DNA from: JBDHZK01 sp039811865
Lineage (GTDB): Bacteria > Actinomycetota > Actinomycetes > Propionibacteriales > Propionibacteriaceae
Assembly: GCA_039811865.1 (NCBI GenBank)
Contig: JBDHZK010000060.1
Location: 1-16,290 of the forward strand
Length of the DNA: 16,290 nt
Direction of reading: 5' to 3'
This document shows, piece after piece, positions 1 through 7,589 of the stretch. A program made the position numbers and the translations under genes. Position 1 is the first letter of the stretch, and each line of letters begins with the position of its first letter. Below the pieces are notes generated by a model. The model was not told the DNA's origin. It ran no database searches and saw only the letters and a program-made list of their open reading frames with translations.

Positions 1-2
1 TC

Positions 3-2111
3 TTCACCATCGGCAACGGCAGCTTCTGCGTGCGCGGCAGCTACGAGGAGGGGCATCCGGGTCAGGCGCCCGCGAGCTTCATGCATCGCGTCTGGGACGA
101 CATGCCCGTCCAGTTGACCGAACTGGTGAACCTGCCGCGCTGGTACGGCGTCGACCTTTGGGTCGCCGGGGAGCGTCTTCGGCTCGATCGGGGCGAACTG
201 CTGGGCTATCGCCGCTGGCTGGACCTGCGCACCGGCGTCTTGGCGCGTAGGTTCACTTGGCGTTCCGGGCCGGGCGCCCCGGCCGTCGAGATCGCGTTCG
301 AGCGTTTCGTCGGCCTGGACGCCCCCCATCGCGCCGCGGTCCGGGTGCGGATCAGCGCCGATGAGAAGGTGCGGGTACGCGCCAAGGTGGCGCTGGACGC
401 CCGGGTCGAGAACACGGGGCTGGTGCATCTGGATGTGATCGATCAGAGTTCGGCGCCCGAGCGCGTCCGGCTATTGGTCCGCACCAGGAGCACGAGAATC
501 GATGTCGGTGTTGCGGCCGCACTCAAGACGCACGGCGAGGTGCTGTCCGTGGGCGAGGGCGACTCGGACGGGGTGCCCAGCGCCGAGGCCACCTTCGCCG
601 TGGGCCCGGGGCGACCGGCGTCGCTGACGAGTTTCGTCGCGATCGTCCCCGCCCTGGACGCCGACGATCCCCTTTCAGAGGCCACGGCCGAGGCGGCCCA
701 AGCTTGCGCCGCCGGTTGGGACGCCCTCAGGGTCCGCAACGACGCGGCCTGGGGGCGCTTCTGGGACGCCGCCGACATCGAGGTCGGCGGCGATCCCGAA
801 GCGCAGATCGCGATCCGCTACAACTTGTTCCAGTTGGCGATCGCCGCGCCGAGGTTCACCGACAAGACGAGCATCGGCGCCAAGACCCTCAGCGGGTTCG
901 GTTACCGCCAACACGTGTTCTGGGACACCGAGATCTTCATGCTGCCGGTGTTCACCTTCACCCAGCCGCAGATCGCCCGCAACATGTTGATGTACCGCTG
1001 GCACACGCTGGCCGGTGCGCGCGCCAAGGCGATCGCCAACGGTTTCGCCGGGGCGCAGTTCCCCTGGGAGAGCGCCGAGACCGGGGACGATGTGACGCCG
1101 ACCTGGGTGCCCGACGGCGGCGATCGGCGACGGCTGATCCGCATCTGGACCGGCGACATCGAAATCCACATCACCGCGGACATCGCGTTCACCGTGATGC
1201 AGTACTGGCGGGCCACCGGCGACGACGAATTCATGACGATCGCGGGCGCCGAGTTGGTCTTGGACGGGGCCCGCTTCTGGGCCAGGGTCGCCGCGCTCGA
1301 GGAGGACCACCATTACCACCTGCGCGACGTGATCGGGCCCGACGAGTACCACGATCACGTCGACGACAACGCCTACACCAATGCGTTCGCGCGTTGGCAC
1401 CTGCGCACCGCGACCGACGTCTGGTTCTGGCTGCGCGGCCATGACCCGGACGGCGCCGTCCGCTTGGGCGCCGAGCTGGAGATCTCCGAGGCGGAGTTGG
1501 CGCGGTGGGCCGACGTCGCCGAACGGATGTTCGTGGCGGACGGGCCTGGTGGGTTGATCGAGCAGTTCGAGGGCTACTTCGACCGGATCGACGTCGCGCC
1601 CAGTTGGCTGCGCGACCCGGCGCGCGTCCGGTCGGCCCAGGAACTGCTCGGGGTCTCCGGCTGCGCACGCACGCAGTGCATCAAGCAGCCGGACGTGATG
1701 ATGCTGGCCTACCTGCTGCCCGAACTGTTCGACGCCGAGGCGCTGAGCGCCAACTACGCCTACTACGACCCACGGACCGATCACGAGTTCGGCTCCAGCC
1801 TCGGCCCGGCGATCAGCGCCGTCCTGGCCTGCCGTGCGGGCGACCCGGATCGGGGCTATGCGCATTTCATGCGGGCCGCGCGTGCCGACCTGGCCGACGT
1901 CCGCGGCAACGCCGCCGACGGCATCCACGGGGCATCGGCCGGGGGGCTGTGGCAGGCGGTCGTTTTCGGTTTCGCAGGCCTGGCGCTGACCGACGAAGGC
2001 TTCGAGACCCGCCCGATGCTGCCCGCAGCCTGGCAGCGCCTGGTGTTCAACATCACCGTCCGAGGCGTGCATCACCGGGTGGAGGTAGCGCGCTCGGGCT
2101 TGAGTGCCTGA
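3..2111 (+). CDS. Glycoside hydrolase family 65 protein (disaccharide phosphorylase-like), 5' end outside window
   Basis: Cytoplasmic enzyme of the kojibiose/maltose/trehalose phosphorylase family, which splits alpha-glucosyl disaccharides with phosphate to beta-glucose 1-phosphate and a sugar. The frame is open from base 3 and begins FTIGNG, followed by V-R-G-S-Y-E-E-G, the usual GH65 N-terminal motif, so the GTG at 30 is internal and roughly 50-80 residues lie upstream. The body has FWDTEIF and FPWESAETGD. The catalytic acid is the Glu of GPDEYH (codon 1344-1346). KQPDVMM (from 1683) and the GIHGASAGGLWQ loop (about 1919-1954) are the regions that bind sugar and phosphate. The C-terminal beta-sandwich is complete to TGA at 2109-2111. 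Which disaccharide is used cannot be read here; a hydrolytic member of the family is the alternative. It converges on the sugar ABC transporter operon, which suggests that the transported sugar is its substrate. Confidence 0.93.
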   Translation, partial: FTIGNGSFCVRGSYEEGHPGQAPASFMHRVWDDMPVQLTELVNLPRWYGVDLWVAGERLRLDRGELLGYRRWLDLRTGVLARRFTWRSGPGAPAVEIAFERFVGLDAPHRAAVRVRISADEKVRVRAKVALDARVENTGLVHLDVIDQSSAPERVRLLVRTRSTRIDVGVAAALKTHGEVLSVGEGDSDGVPSAEATFAVGPGRPASLTSFVAIVPALDADDPLSEATAEAAQACAAGWDALRVRNDAAWGRFWDAADIEVGGDPEAQIAIRYNLFQLAIAAPRFTDKTSIGAKTLSGFGYRQHVFWDTEIFMLPVFTFTQPQIARNMLMYRWHTLAGARAKAIANGFAGAQFPWESAETGDDVTPTWVPDGGDRRRLIRIWTGDIEIHITADIAFTVMQYWRATGDDEFMTIAGAELVLDGARFWARVAALEEDHHYHLRDVIGPDEYHDHVDDNAYTNAFARWHLRTATDVWFWLRGHDPDGAVRLGAELEISEAELARWADVAERMFVADGPGGLIEQFEGYFDRIDVAPSWLRDPARVRSAQELLGVSGCARTQCIKQPDVMMLAYLLPELFDAEALSANYAYYDPRTDHEFGSSLGPAISAVLACRAGDPDRGYAHFMRAARADLADVRGNAADGIHGASAGGLWQAVVFGFAGLALTDEGFETRPMLPAAWQRLVFNITVRGVHHRVEVARSGLSA

Positions 2112-2162
2112 GCCTTTCGACCCCCTTGGTCGCAGGGTCCGAAGCCGAGGTCGGTTCGCGCC

Positions 2163-2260
2163 GGCCGTTCGGCCCCTGAGTCCGGGGTCGGACACTGAGT
2201 TGGTCCAAGGGGTCCCAGACCTTCCCCGACGAGGAACGCGCCGACCCCCCGGGGGGTCGG
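2163..2260. terminator. Hairpin cluster between convergent genes, probable bidirectional terminator
   Basis: The 186-bp spacer between the GH65 stop and the permease stop contains three inverted repeats: GGCC-GTTC-GGCC (2163-2174), GTCCG-GGGT-CGGAC (2180-2193) and a perfect 20-bp palindrome CCGACCCCCCGGGGGGTCGG (2241-2260). No U-tract follows, which is common in high-GC actinobacteria. Being symmetrical, the last can stop transcripts from both sides. Function is inferred from position and symmetry. Confidence 0.55.
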
Positions 2261-2297
2261 GGGGAGGGGGTCGACGCGTGGATCGGGGGTGGGTGGC

Positions 2298-3152
2298 CTA
2301 CTCCTTCACGGCGCCGCCGCTGGCGTTCATGATCTGGCGCTGGAACACGAAGAACACGATCGCGACGGGGATGGTCATCAGCGCGGCCGCCGCCAGCTTG
2401 ATCGGGTACTGGTTGCCCGAACTGAGCTGCCCGGAGGCCAACTGGGCTACGCCCTTGGTCAAAGTGGTCAGCGCCGGGTCCTGGGTGGAGATGATGAAGT
2501 GATTCAGTTCGTTCCAGGAACCCTGGAAGCTCAGGATCACGATCGTCATCAGCGCGGGCCGCGCCATCGGCAGCACGATGGACCAGAAGGTCCGGAACAC
2601 GCCGGCCCCGTCGATGCGCGCCGCCTCTTCGACCGATTCCGGGATGGACTCGAAGAAGTTCTTCATGATGAAGACGCCGGCGGCGTCCACGAGTAGCGGG
2701 ATGACCATTCCGACGTACTTGTCGTACATGTTCAACTCGTTGATCACCAAGAATTTGGGAATGAGCAGGACGACGCCCGGCACGGCCATGACCCCGATCA
2801 GCATGATGAAGACGAACTGCCGTCCGCGAAACCTCATCCTGGCCAGCGCGTAGCCGGCCAGCGAATCGAAGAAGACGCGGCCGGCGGTGACCAGCAGCGT
2901 CACCACCAGCGAGTTCACGATCCAAAGCGGGAAGTTGGAGTTCTGGAACAGGGTCGAATAGGCCGCGGTGGTGAATGCCAGCGGAATCAGCGACAACCCG
3001 CTGATCGTGGCTTCCTCGTCGGACTTGAACGAGTTCGCGATCTGGATCAGGAACGGGAAGATGTAGATCAGGGCAAGAGCGCCGAGGATGAGGTAGTTCA
3101 GGACGGGTCCGGTGATCCCGCGCTTCTCCCCGGCGCGCCGCGAGGTCGCCAT
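2298..3152 (-). CDS. Carbohydrate ABC transporter permease (MalG-like, CUT1)
   Basis: Inner-membrane channel subunit of a CUT1-class sugar importer, 284 residues, the usual length for MalG-type proteins. Six hydrophobic segments are visible, near residues 17-38, 78-100, 113-135, 146-164, 196-214 and 252-272. The EAA loop that docks the ATPase is at about 175-196 (EEAARIDGAG...LPMARPAL) with the expected Gly. ATG at 3150-3152 is chosen because it follows the upstream permease stop by 1 nt and has GGGGA nearby as ribosome site. It is the last gene of the operon and ends before the hairpin cluster. It would pair with the MalF-like subunit to form the membrane pore. Family assignment is secure; the sugar is not readable from the permease. 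Confidence 0.95.
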   Translation of the reverse strand: MATSRRAGEKRGITGPVLNYLILGALALIYIFPFLIQIANSFKSDEEATISGLSLIPLAFTTAAYSTLFQNSNFPLWIVNSLVVTLLVTAGRVFFDSLAGYALARMRFRGRQFVFIMLIGVMAVPGVVLLIPKFLVINELNMYDKYVGMVIPLLVDAAGVFIMKNFFESIPESVEEAARIDGAGVFRTFWSIVLPMARPALMTIVILSFQGSWNELNHFIISTQDPALTTLTKGVAQLASGQLSSGNQYPIKLAAAALMTIPVAIVFFVFQRQIMNASGGAVKE

Positions 3153-3153
3153 G

Positions 3154-4263
3154 TCAGCGTCCCCGAGCCTGATCGGCCAGGGCCAGCGCCTGGGCTCGCT
3201 TTTCGGCCCGGACGGCCTTGCGCGACGGCTTGTTCGGGTCGCCCTCGCCGAGAATCAGGCGTTGCAGGATCGTGAAGACGACGATGATGGCGAACAGGAT
3301 GAAGGCGATCGCAGCGCCGCGCCCCCATTCTTGGGATTCGAAAGCCGACTGGTAAGACAGGTATGCAGGGGTCAGTGTGGTCTTCGAGGGACCCCCTTGA
3401 GTGCCCGTATAGATCTGATCGAACACTTGCCAGGTGCCGATCAGGCCCAGCGTGATCACCGTGAACAGCGTGGGCCGGAGCATTGGCAACGTGACGTACC
3501 AAAAGCGTTGCCAAGAAGTCGCGCCGTCGACCAGGGCCGCTTCCTCGGTCTCCGCTCCGATGTTCTGCAGGGCGGCCAGGAACAACAGCATGAAGGTCCC
3601 GGATGTGGTGAAGATCGCCATCAAGATGAAGGCCGTCATCGCCACGGACGGCCCCGCGATCCAATCCCAGCCGGTAATCCCGAAGAGCCCCGGCTCGGCG
3701 TTCTCGGGAGCTCTGACGCCCGCCGACTCCAAGGCGATGTGGAAAACTCCCCGCGGGTCGGCGAACCAGTTCGGTCCGTTGACCGCGAGAAAGCTCAGCA
3801 TCTTGTTGACCGCGCCCGTCGCCGAGAACAAGAACAGCCATAAAACGGTGATCGCGACCGAACTGGTCACCGACGGGAAGTAGAACGCCGTCCTGAAGAA
3901 GCCCTTACCGCGCAAGGTCTTTCGAGTAACTCCGACGGCGAGGAACAGCGACAGCGCCGTTTGCAGCGGGACGACGAAGAGCACGTAGTAGAGGTTGTTG
4001 CGGATCGCGGTGCCGAAGTCCCGGCCCGAAAGCCCTCGTCCCCCCAAAACGTCGGCGTAGTTCTTCAGCCCCACGAAGCTGACATCGGGGTTGAACGGGC
4101 TGCCGCGACCGCCCCAGTCCGACAGGCTTACCCAGGCCGCCATCAGCACCGGGATGAACAAGAAGACGCCGAGGATCGCCACCGTGGGGGAGATGAACAG
4201 CCAGCCCGCGCGCCCCTGGCGGTTGATGCCCGGGGCGGCGCGGGGGGTGGTCGACTTGGGCAT
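3154..4263 (-). CDS. Carbohydrate ABC transporter permease (MalF-like, CUT1)
   Basis: Second membrane subunit of the same importer, 369 residues. Membrane segments lie near 22-45, 90-112, 126-147, 207-232, 264-283 and 317-337. The EAA loop is at about 240-260 (EEAALVDGATSWQRF, then LPMLRPTL). It is longer than the roughly 300 residues typical of single-domain MalF proteins, for two visible reasons: about 35 extra residues between the third and fourth helices (about 171-205), on the outer face, and a charged tail of about 30 residues after the last helix. ATG at 4261-4263 lies 2 nt from the stop of the binding-protein gene, with no good ribosome site of its own, so translational coupling is likely. 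The 1-nt gap to the next permease supports one operon. Confidence 0.95.
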   Translation of the reverse strand: MPKSTTPRAAPGINRQGRAGWLFISPTVAILGVFLFIPVLMAAWVSLSDWGGRGSPFNPDVSFVGLKNYADVLGGRGLSGRDFGTAIRNNLYYVLFVVPLQTALSLFLAVGVTRKTLRGKGFFRTAFYFPSVTSSVAITVLWLFLFSATGAVNKMLSFLAVNGPNWFADPRGVFHIALESAGVRAPENAEPGLFGITGWDWIAGPSVAMTAFILMAIFTTSGTFMLLFLAALQNIGAETEEAALVDGATSWQRFWYVTLPMLRPTLFTVITLGLIGTWQVFDQIYTGTQGGPSKTTLTPAYLSYQSAFESQEWGRGAAIAFILFAIIVVFTILQRLILGEGDPNKPSRKAVRAEKRAQALALADQARGR

Positions 4264-4265
4264 GA

Positions 4266-5510
4266 TCAGCCGGTCACTACCGGCTCGAGGTTCTTTTGAA
4301 CCGAATCCAGGATCGTCTTCGGATCCTTCGACTTCAGTTGCTCGAGTTGGCTGTTGAAGTCCTTCAGCACGTCACTGGCGCCCACCTGCGCGGGCAGGTT
4401 CTGGGCGTAGTCGACGCCGGCCAGGAAGGCCGCCATCCCCGGGTACGCGCTCTTGTAGCCATCCGCCGCCGACTTGATCGACGGCATGACCCCGAACGCC
4501 TTGGCGAAGGCCAGTTGTTGATCGGTAGCGGTCAGGGCCTTGACCAGCTCGATGGCCGCACCCTTGTTGTCGCCGTCGGTGGAGATGCCCCAGCAGTTGG
4601 TGTACTGCAAGGTGCTCTTCTGCTTGCCGGCGGGCAGTTCGGCAACGGTGTACTTCACGGTCGGGTAGGTGCTGCTCATCGCCCCGGAGATCCAGTTGCC
4701 CTCGATCACCATCGCCGCCTGCTGCTTGCCGAAGGCCTCCCCACCCCAACCGGAGCCGAGGTCGGATGAGTACTTCGCCCAGCCGTCGGTCAAGGCCTTC
4801 TTCACGAACGTCAGGCCCTCGATGTTGGCCGCGCTGTTCGCGGTCGCCGTCTTACCGTCGGACGAGACGAGGCCGCCGCCGGCTTGACCGAGGAAGACGC
4901 CGATTCGCTGCACCTCCGGGCCGAACGCGAGCCCGACCACATTGCCCTTGGTGAGCTTCTTGGCCACCGACTCAAGGTCGGCCCAGGTCTTGGGGACATC
5001 GGCGTCGGTGAGCCCGGCATCGGCCCACATCTTGGCGTTGATCACCAAACCGAGCGTCGAGAAGTCCTTGGGCGCGCAATACACCTTGTCCTTGAAGGTG
5101 AACGCGCTGAGCAACCCCGGGTAGAAGTCGTCCTTGTTGGGCAACGAATCGCCGTACGCCTCGAGCGATCCGTTCTTGGCCCAGCCGGCGAAAGAGTCGG
5201 TTGAGACATAGAGGACGTCGGCCGGCTTCCCGGAGGCGAAGCCTTGCGCGGCCTCCTGGGTGAGGTTGCTGGCGACGATCACCTTGGTCGGAACGCCGGA
5301 GCTCTTCGACCAGGCGGCGACCGCGTCCTGGACGGCCTTGGTCTCGGCCGCCCCCGACGATCCGATCAGCACCGACACTTCGTTGGAGTTCGGTGAGTAG
5401 CTGGTGCCGCCGGGCGCCGCGGTGTTACCGCCGCCGCACGCCGTCAGCCCGATTACCGTGACGGCGGTCGCGAGGGCCAGTCCCGTCCGGCGGTAGTTCC
5501 TAGTGGGCAC
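4266..5510 (-). CDS. Extracellular sugar-binding lipoprotein of ABC importer (family 1 solute-binding protein)
   Basis: Captures the sugar outside the membrane and delivers it to the two permeases. 414 residues from a GTG start at 5508-5510. An upstream ATG exists in the same open frame, but that extension overlaps the lacI gene and is arginine/proline/serine-rich shadow sequence. The GTG is preceded by GAAAGGA six bases away and gives a clean lipoprotein signal: R-N-Y-R-R, a hydrophobic stretch, and lipobox LTAC with Cys25, then G-G-G. The mature part has the features of maltose-type binding proteins: a KDFSTLGL-like loop after YCAPKD, an EGNWISGAM region, and NCWGISTDGDNKGAA near residue 290. 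The start is 1 nt downstream of the lacI stop, so repressor and transporter are made from one transcript. Ligand unknown; an alpha-glucoside is inferred from the GH65 neighbour. Confidence 0.95.
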   Translation of the reverse strand: MPTRNYRRTGLALATAVTVIGLTACGGGNTAAPGGTSYSPNSNEVSVLIGSSGAAETKAVQDAVAAWSKSSGVPTKVIVASNLTQEAAQGFASGKPADVLYVSTDSFAGWAKNGSLEAYGDSLPNKDDFYPGLLSAFTFKDKVYCAPKDFSTLGLVINAKMWADAGLTDADVPKTWADLESVAKKLTKGNVVGLAFGPEVQRIGVFLGQAGGGLVSSDGKTATANSAANIEGLTFVKKALTDGWAKYSSDLGSGWGGEAFGKQQAAMVIEGNWISGAMSSTYPTVKYTVAELPAGKQKSTLQYTNCWGISTDGDNKGAAIELVKALTATDQQLAFAKAFGVMPSIKSAADGYKSAYPGMAAFLAGVDYAQNLPAQVGASDVLKDFNSQLEQLKSKDPKTILDSVQKNLEPVVTG

Positions 5511-5511
5511 G

Positions 5512-6552
5512 TCAGTTCCTTTCGGGTGGTTGGGGAATGCGGAACGGTCCTTCGGCCCGCAAGACGAGGTCGGGCTCCAGCAAGGTGGTCCTGGGTTCCA
5601 CGGCACGGTCGGTGAGGATCGCGACGAGCGCTTCGAGGATCGCCACCGCCGCCTCCTCCAGGGGCTGGGCGACGCTGGACATCCCGAGCGCGGCGGCCGT
5701 GGGGGTGTCGTCGAAGCCGATGACCGGCAGTGCGATGCCGGCTTTGAGGGCGGCCGAGGCGGCGCCGAGGGCGAGGGTGTCGCTGGTGCAGACGATCGCG
5801 GTCGCGCCGGCCTCAAGGAGGCGGTGCATCCCCTGCGCGCCGCTGTGCGTGCCGTCTTCGACCCGGACGGTCAGAACGTCGGCGTCTGTGCGACCCGGCG
5901 GGCTCAGGGTGCGCAGCCAGCCGCTGTGGCGATCGTCCCCAACGCCGGAACCGGCCGGCCAGCCGAGGAAACCGATGCGCTCGTGGCCAAGGGAGCGCAG
6001 GTAGGCGGTGGCCTTGGCGGTCCCCGCCCCGCCATCGACGTCCACCCAGGGGTGGGTGGCGCCAGGCTGCCCCCATGGGCGTCCGAAGGAGACGAACTGG
6101 ATGCCCTCGGCGGACAAGACCTCGGGGCGTCGGTCGGTGGCGGAGGTGTCGGTCAGCACGCAGCCGTCGATCGCGCCTCGCTGGGCGAGTTCCAGAAGTT
6201 GGTCAAGCTCCTCGTTGTCGTCGGCAGCGGTAAAGAGCGTGAGTCGATAGCCGTGAGCGTGAGCGATAGTCGCAAGCTGATGAAGGAAGCGGTCCATGAC
6301 CGCTCGGGTGATGCCGTTGTTGATCGGGAACAGGCGCAGGCCCAACATCATCGAGCGGTTGGTGCGAAGGGTTCGCGCCGCGACCGACGGGCGGTATCCC
6401 GACTCGATCACCGCTTTCAGGACCCGCTCCCGGGTGCTCGGTTTGACGAGGTGCGGCGCGTTGATCACGTTGGACACGGTCTGCCGGGAGACCCCGATCT
6501 GGCGCGCGAGGGTGACCAGCGTGGGGCGCTGCGGGAGTGACGCGGCAGTCAT
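5512..6552 (-). CDS. LacI-family transcriptional repressor 1, first gene of the sugar transport operon
   Basis: Sugar-responsive DNA-binding regulator, 346 residues. The ATG at 6550-6552 is chosen over the longer open frame (to 6672) because GGAG lies eight bases upstream and the helix-turn-helix then starts near residue 11 as usual. Order: helix-turn-helix 11-32 (TLVTLARQIGVSRQTVSNVINA region), hinge 53-64 with Y-R-P-S-V-A-A-R-T-L, whose Leu62 matches the leucine that LacI/PurR insert into the operator centre, then the periplasmic-binding-protein-like core from about 68, ending with IGFDDTP and SVAQPLEEAA. It is cotranscribed with the transporter (gap 1 nt) and has a candidate operator over its own start site, so autoregulation with sugar induction is likely. 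It closely resembles the second LacI gene at 8087-9121. Confidence 0.93.
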   Translation of the reverse strand: MTAASLPQRPTLVTLARQIGVSRQTVSNVINAPHLVKPSTRERVLKAVIESGYRPSVAARTLRTNRSMMLGLRLFPINNGITRAVMDRFLHQLATIAHAHGYRLTLFTAADDNEELDQLLELAQRGAIDGCVLTDTSATDRRPEVLSAEGIQFVSFGRPWGQPGATHPWVDVDGGAGTAKATAYLRSLGHERIGFLGWPAGSGVGDDRHSGWLRTLSPPGRTDADVLTVRVEDGTHSGAQGMHRLLEAGATAIVCTSDTLALGAASAALKAGIALPVIGFDDTPTAAALGMSSVAQPLEEAAVAILEALVAILTDRAVEPRTTLLEPDLVLRAEGPFRIPQPPERN

Positions 6553-6597
6553 TGGCTCGGCTCCGTTCCTTGAGCGTCCATCGGCTGGAGGCCGGGC

Positions 6598-6618
6598 GTC
6601 GGTGCGTCGGTGCGTCGG
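6598..6618. repeat. Short 8-bp tandem repeat in lacI1 leader
   Basis: GTCGGTGC occurs twice back to back (6598-6605, 6606-6613), followed by a partial third copy GTCGG. It lies between the lacI1 start codon and the candidate operator, thus in the transcribed leader. It may be simple slippage sequence; no function is assigned. Confidence 0.6.
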
Positions 6619-6629
6619 CCAACCGAAGT

Positions 6630-6641
6630 TTGAACGATCAA
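6630..6641. promoter_or_regulatory. Candidate LacI-type operator
   Basis: TTGAACGATCAA is an inverted repeat with central CG, the form bound by LacI/PurR-type dimers; only one of six base pairs breaks symmetry. It sits just downstream of the candidate promoter of the lacI1-transporter operon, over the expected transcription start, where a bound repressor would block initiation. The arms are also flanked by AAACTT direct repeats on the minus strand. Position and form support it; binding is inferred. Confidence 0.55.
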
Positions 6642-6650
6642 GTTTTGCAC

Positions 6651-6680
6651 ATGATGACGCGCCGGTAATCAACTTGTCAA
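6651..6680 (-). promoter_or_regulatory. Candidate promoter of the lacI1-transporter operon
   Basis: On the minus strand a perfect TTGACA -35 box (6680-6675) is followed after 18 bases by CATCAT (6656-6651), four of six matches to the -10 consensus. Start of transcription would be near 6644, about 90 bases before the lacI1 ATG and touching the operator at 6630-6641. Confidence 0.5.
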
Positions 6681-6681
6681 C

Positions 6682-6882
6682 GGTGGTCGCGCTGGTCGGG
6701 GGCTCTTCGAGCCGCTTTCGCGCGACCGTGCGCCAAAAGATCTGGAAGTGGCGGCGAACCCCGCTGCCGGGCCAGCCATCCTCGACACCGAGGCGCGCGG
6801 TCTTCCTTCGGTCGGCAGCGAGGCGTTAGGGCTGCGTTTGGATGCGACACTTGGCACCTTTACGCCCCGACATCGGCTTAGG
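6682..6882. other. Gene-free spacer with small hairpins downstream of the WYL gene
   Basis: Together with the lacI1 leader this makes a 330-bp interval without a credible gene. The open frames across it are arginine/proline/serine-rich and resemble no family I know. Two small inverted repeats are present: CCTCG-ACAC-CGAGG (6780-6793) and GGCTC-TTC-GAGCC (6701-6713). Either could terminate the WYL transcript coming from the right. Nothing else is recognisable. Confidence 0.4.
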
Positions 6883-7557
6883 TCAGGTCAGGGGCTGAGT
6901 TCCCCACCGCGCGAGGTCCCGTACGACGGCCTCGTGGTGGGTGGGTGAAAACTGTGTAGTGGTGGCGCTTAGCGCGCGGATTGTGTCGGTCCGGAAGCCG
7001 CGGACGCCGTCCCTGGTTCGGCACCAGCCGATCAGATACCAAGCCCCGCCCCCTTGGAGAGCGGTGTACGGCTCCACCAGTCGACGGTAGTCGTCGTCGC
7101 GATAGGTGAGTTCGACCAGGACCTGGTCTTGGATGGCGTCCAGCCACACGGCGGTGCTGAGTCTCGGGCCGCTCCTGACCGCGACAAGCGGGTCGCCCAG
7201 TTCGGCCGCAGAGAGCATCGGGGCGGGTAGTGCCGTACGCAACTTGTCCAAGGCGGTGCGGGCATGTCTGGCTATGGGCGAGTCCTCGACAAGAGTCAGT
7301 GCGGCGACGCACGCGGCGGCCTCCTGCGCCGTGAGCTGCATGGCCGGGAGAGCGTGCTCAGGCAGGATCGCGTAACCGCCGCCGTGGCCCTCGACCCCGT
7401 AAATGGGCACGCCTGCCTCGTTGAGGGAGCGAAGGTCTCGCTCGATAGTGCGTTGGCTCACCCCGAACCGTTCCGCCAGGGCTGCGGCGGAAACGGTCTG
7501 GGGCGAGCGAGCGCGAAGGTGGTTTGTGATGGCGTGAAGACGCTCAAGCCTGCGCAC
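6883..7557 (-). CDS. WYL-domain HTH transcriptional regulator (YafY/DeoR-like)
   Basis: DNA-binding regulator of 224 residues. The GTG start at 7555-7557 is chosen because it gives the standard N-terminus (RRLERLHAITNHL), has GCAGG eight bases upstream, and avoids overlap with the neighbouring gene; the longer open frame runs back into that gene. A winged helix is at about 22-55 (FGVSQRTIERDLRSLNEAGVP), followed by the GHGGGY turn. The WYL domain is C-terminal, with W173-Y174-L175 in GGGAWYLIGWCR and an arginine-rich pattern after it. This is the short class without a separate C-terminal extension. WYL domains bind small ligands or nucleic-acid fragments; the signal here is unknown. It follows the NTF2-like gene by 32 nt, so the two are probably co-transcribed. 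Confidence 0.9.
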   Translation of the reverse strand: MRRLERLHAITNHLRARSPQTVSAAALAERFGVSQRTIERDLRSLNEAGVPIYGVEGHGGGYAILPEHALPAMQLTAQEAAACVAALTLVEDSPIARHARTALDKLRTALPAPMLSAAELGDPLVAVRSGPRLSTAVWLDAIQDQVLVELTYRDDDYRRLVEPYTALQGGGAWYLIGWCRTRDGVRGFRTDTIRALSATTTQFSPTHHEAVVRDLARWGTQPLT

Positions 7558-7589
7558 GTCACCAGCCTGCCTTCTCTGGGCCTCGCCGG

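Noticed and set aside
675..2195. Long antisense open frame (506 codons) across the GH65 gene
   Set aside because: It is the complement of a well-recognised GH65 coding frame; long antisense frames are expected at high GC, and its composition is low-complexity Gly/Arg/Val/Asp.
5511..5816. N-terminal extension of the sugar-binding protein
   Set aside because: It overlaps the lacI1 gene, is Ser/Pro/Arg-rich, and the internal GTG has a ribosome site and lipoprotein signal.
6553..6672. 40-residue extension of LacI 1
   Set aside because: It would cover the candidate promoter and operator, adds non-family residues before the helix-turn-helix, and lacks a ribosome site.
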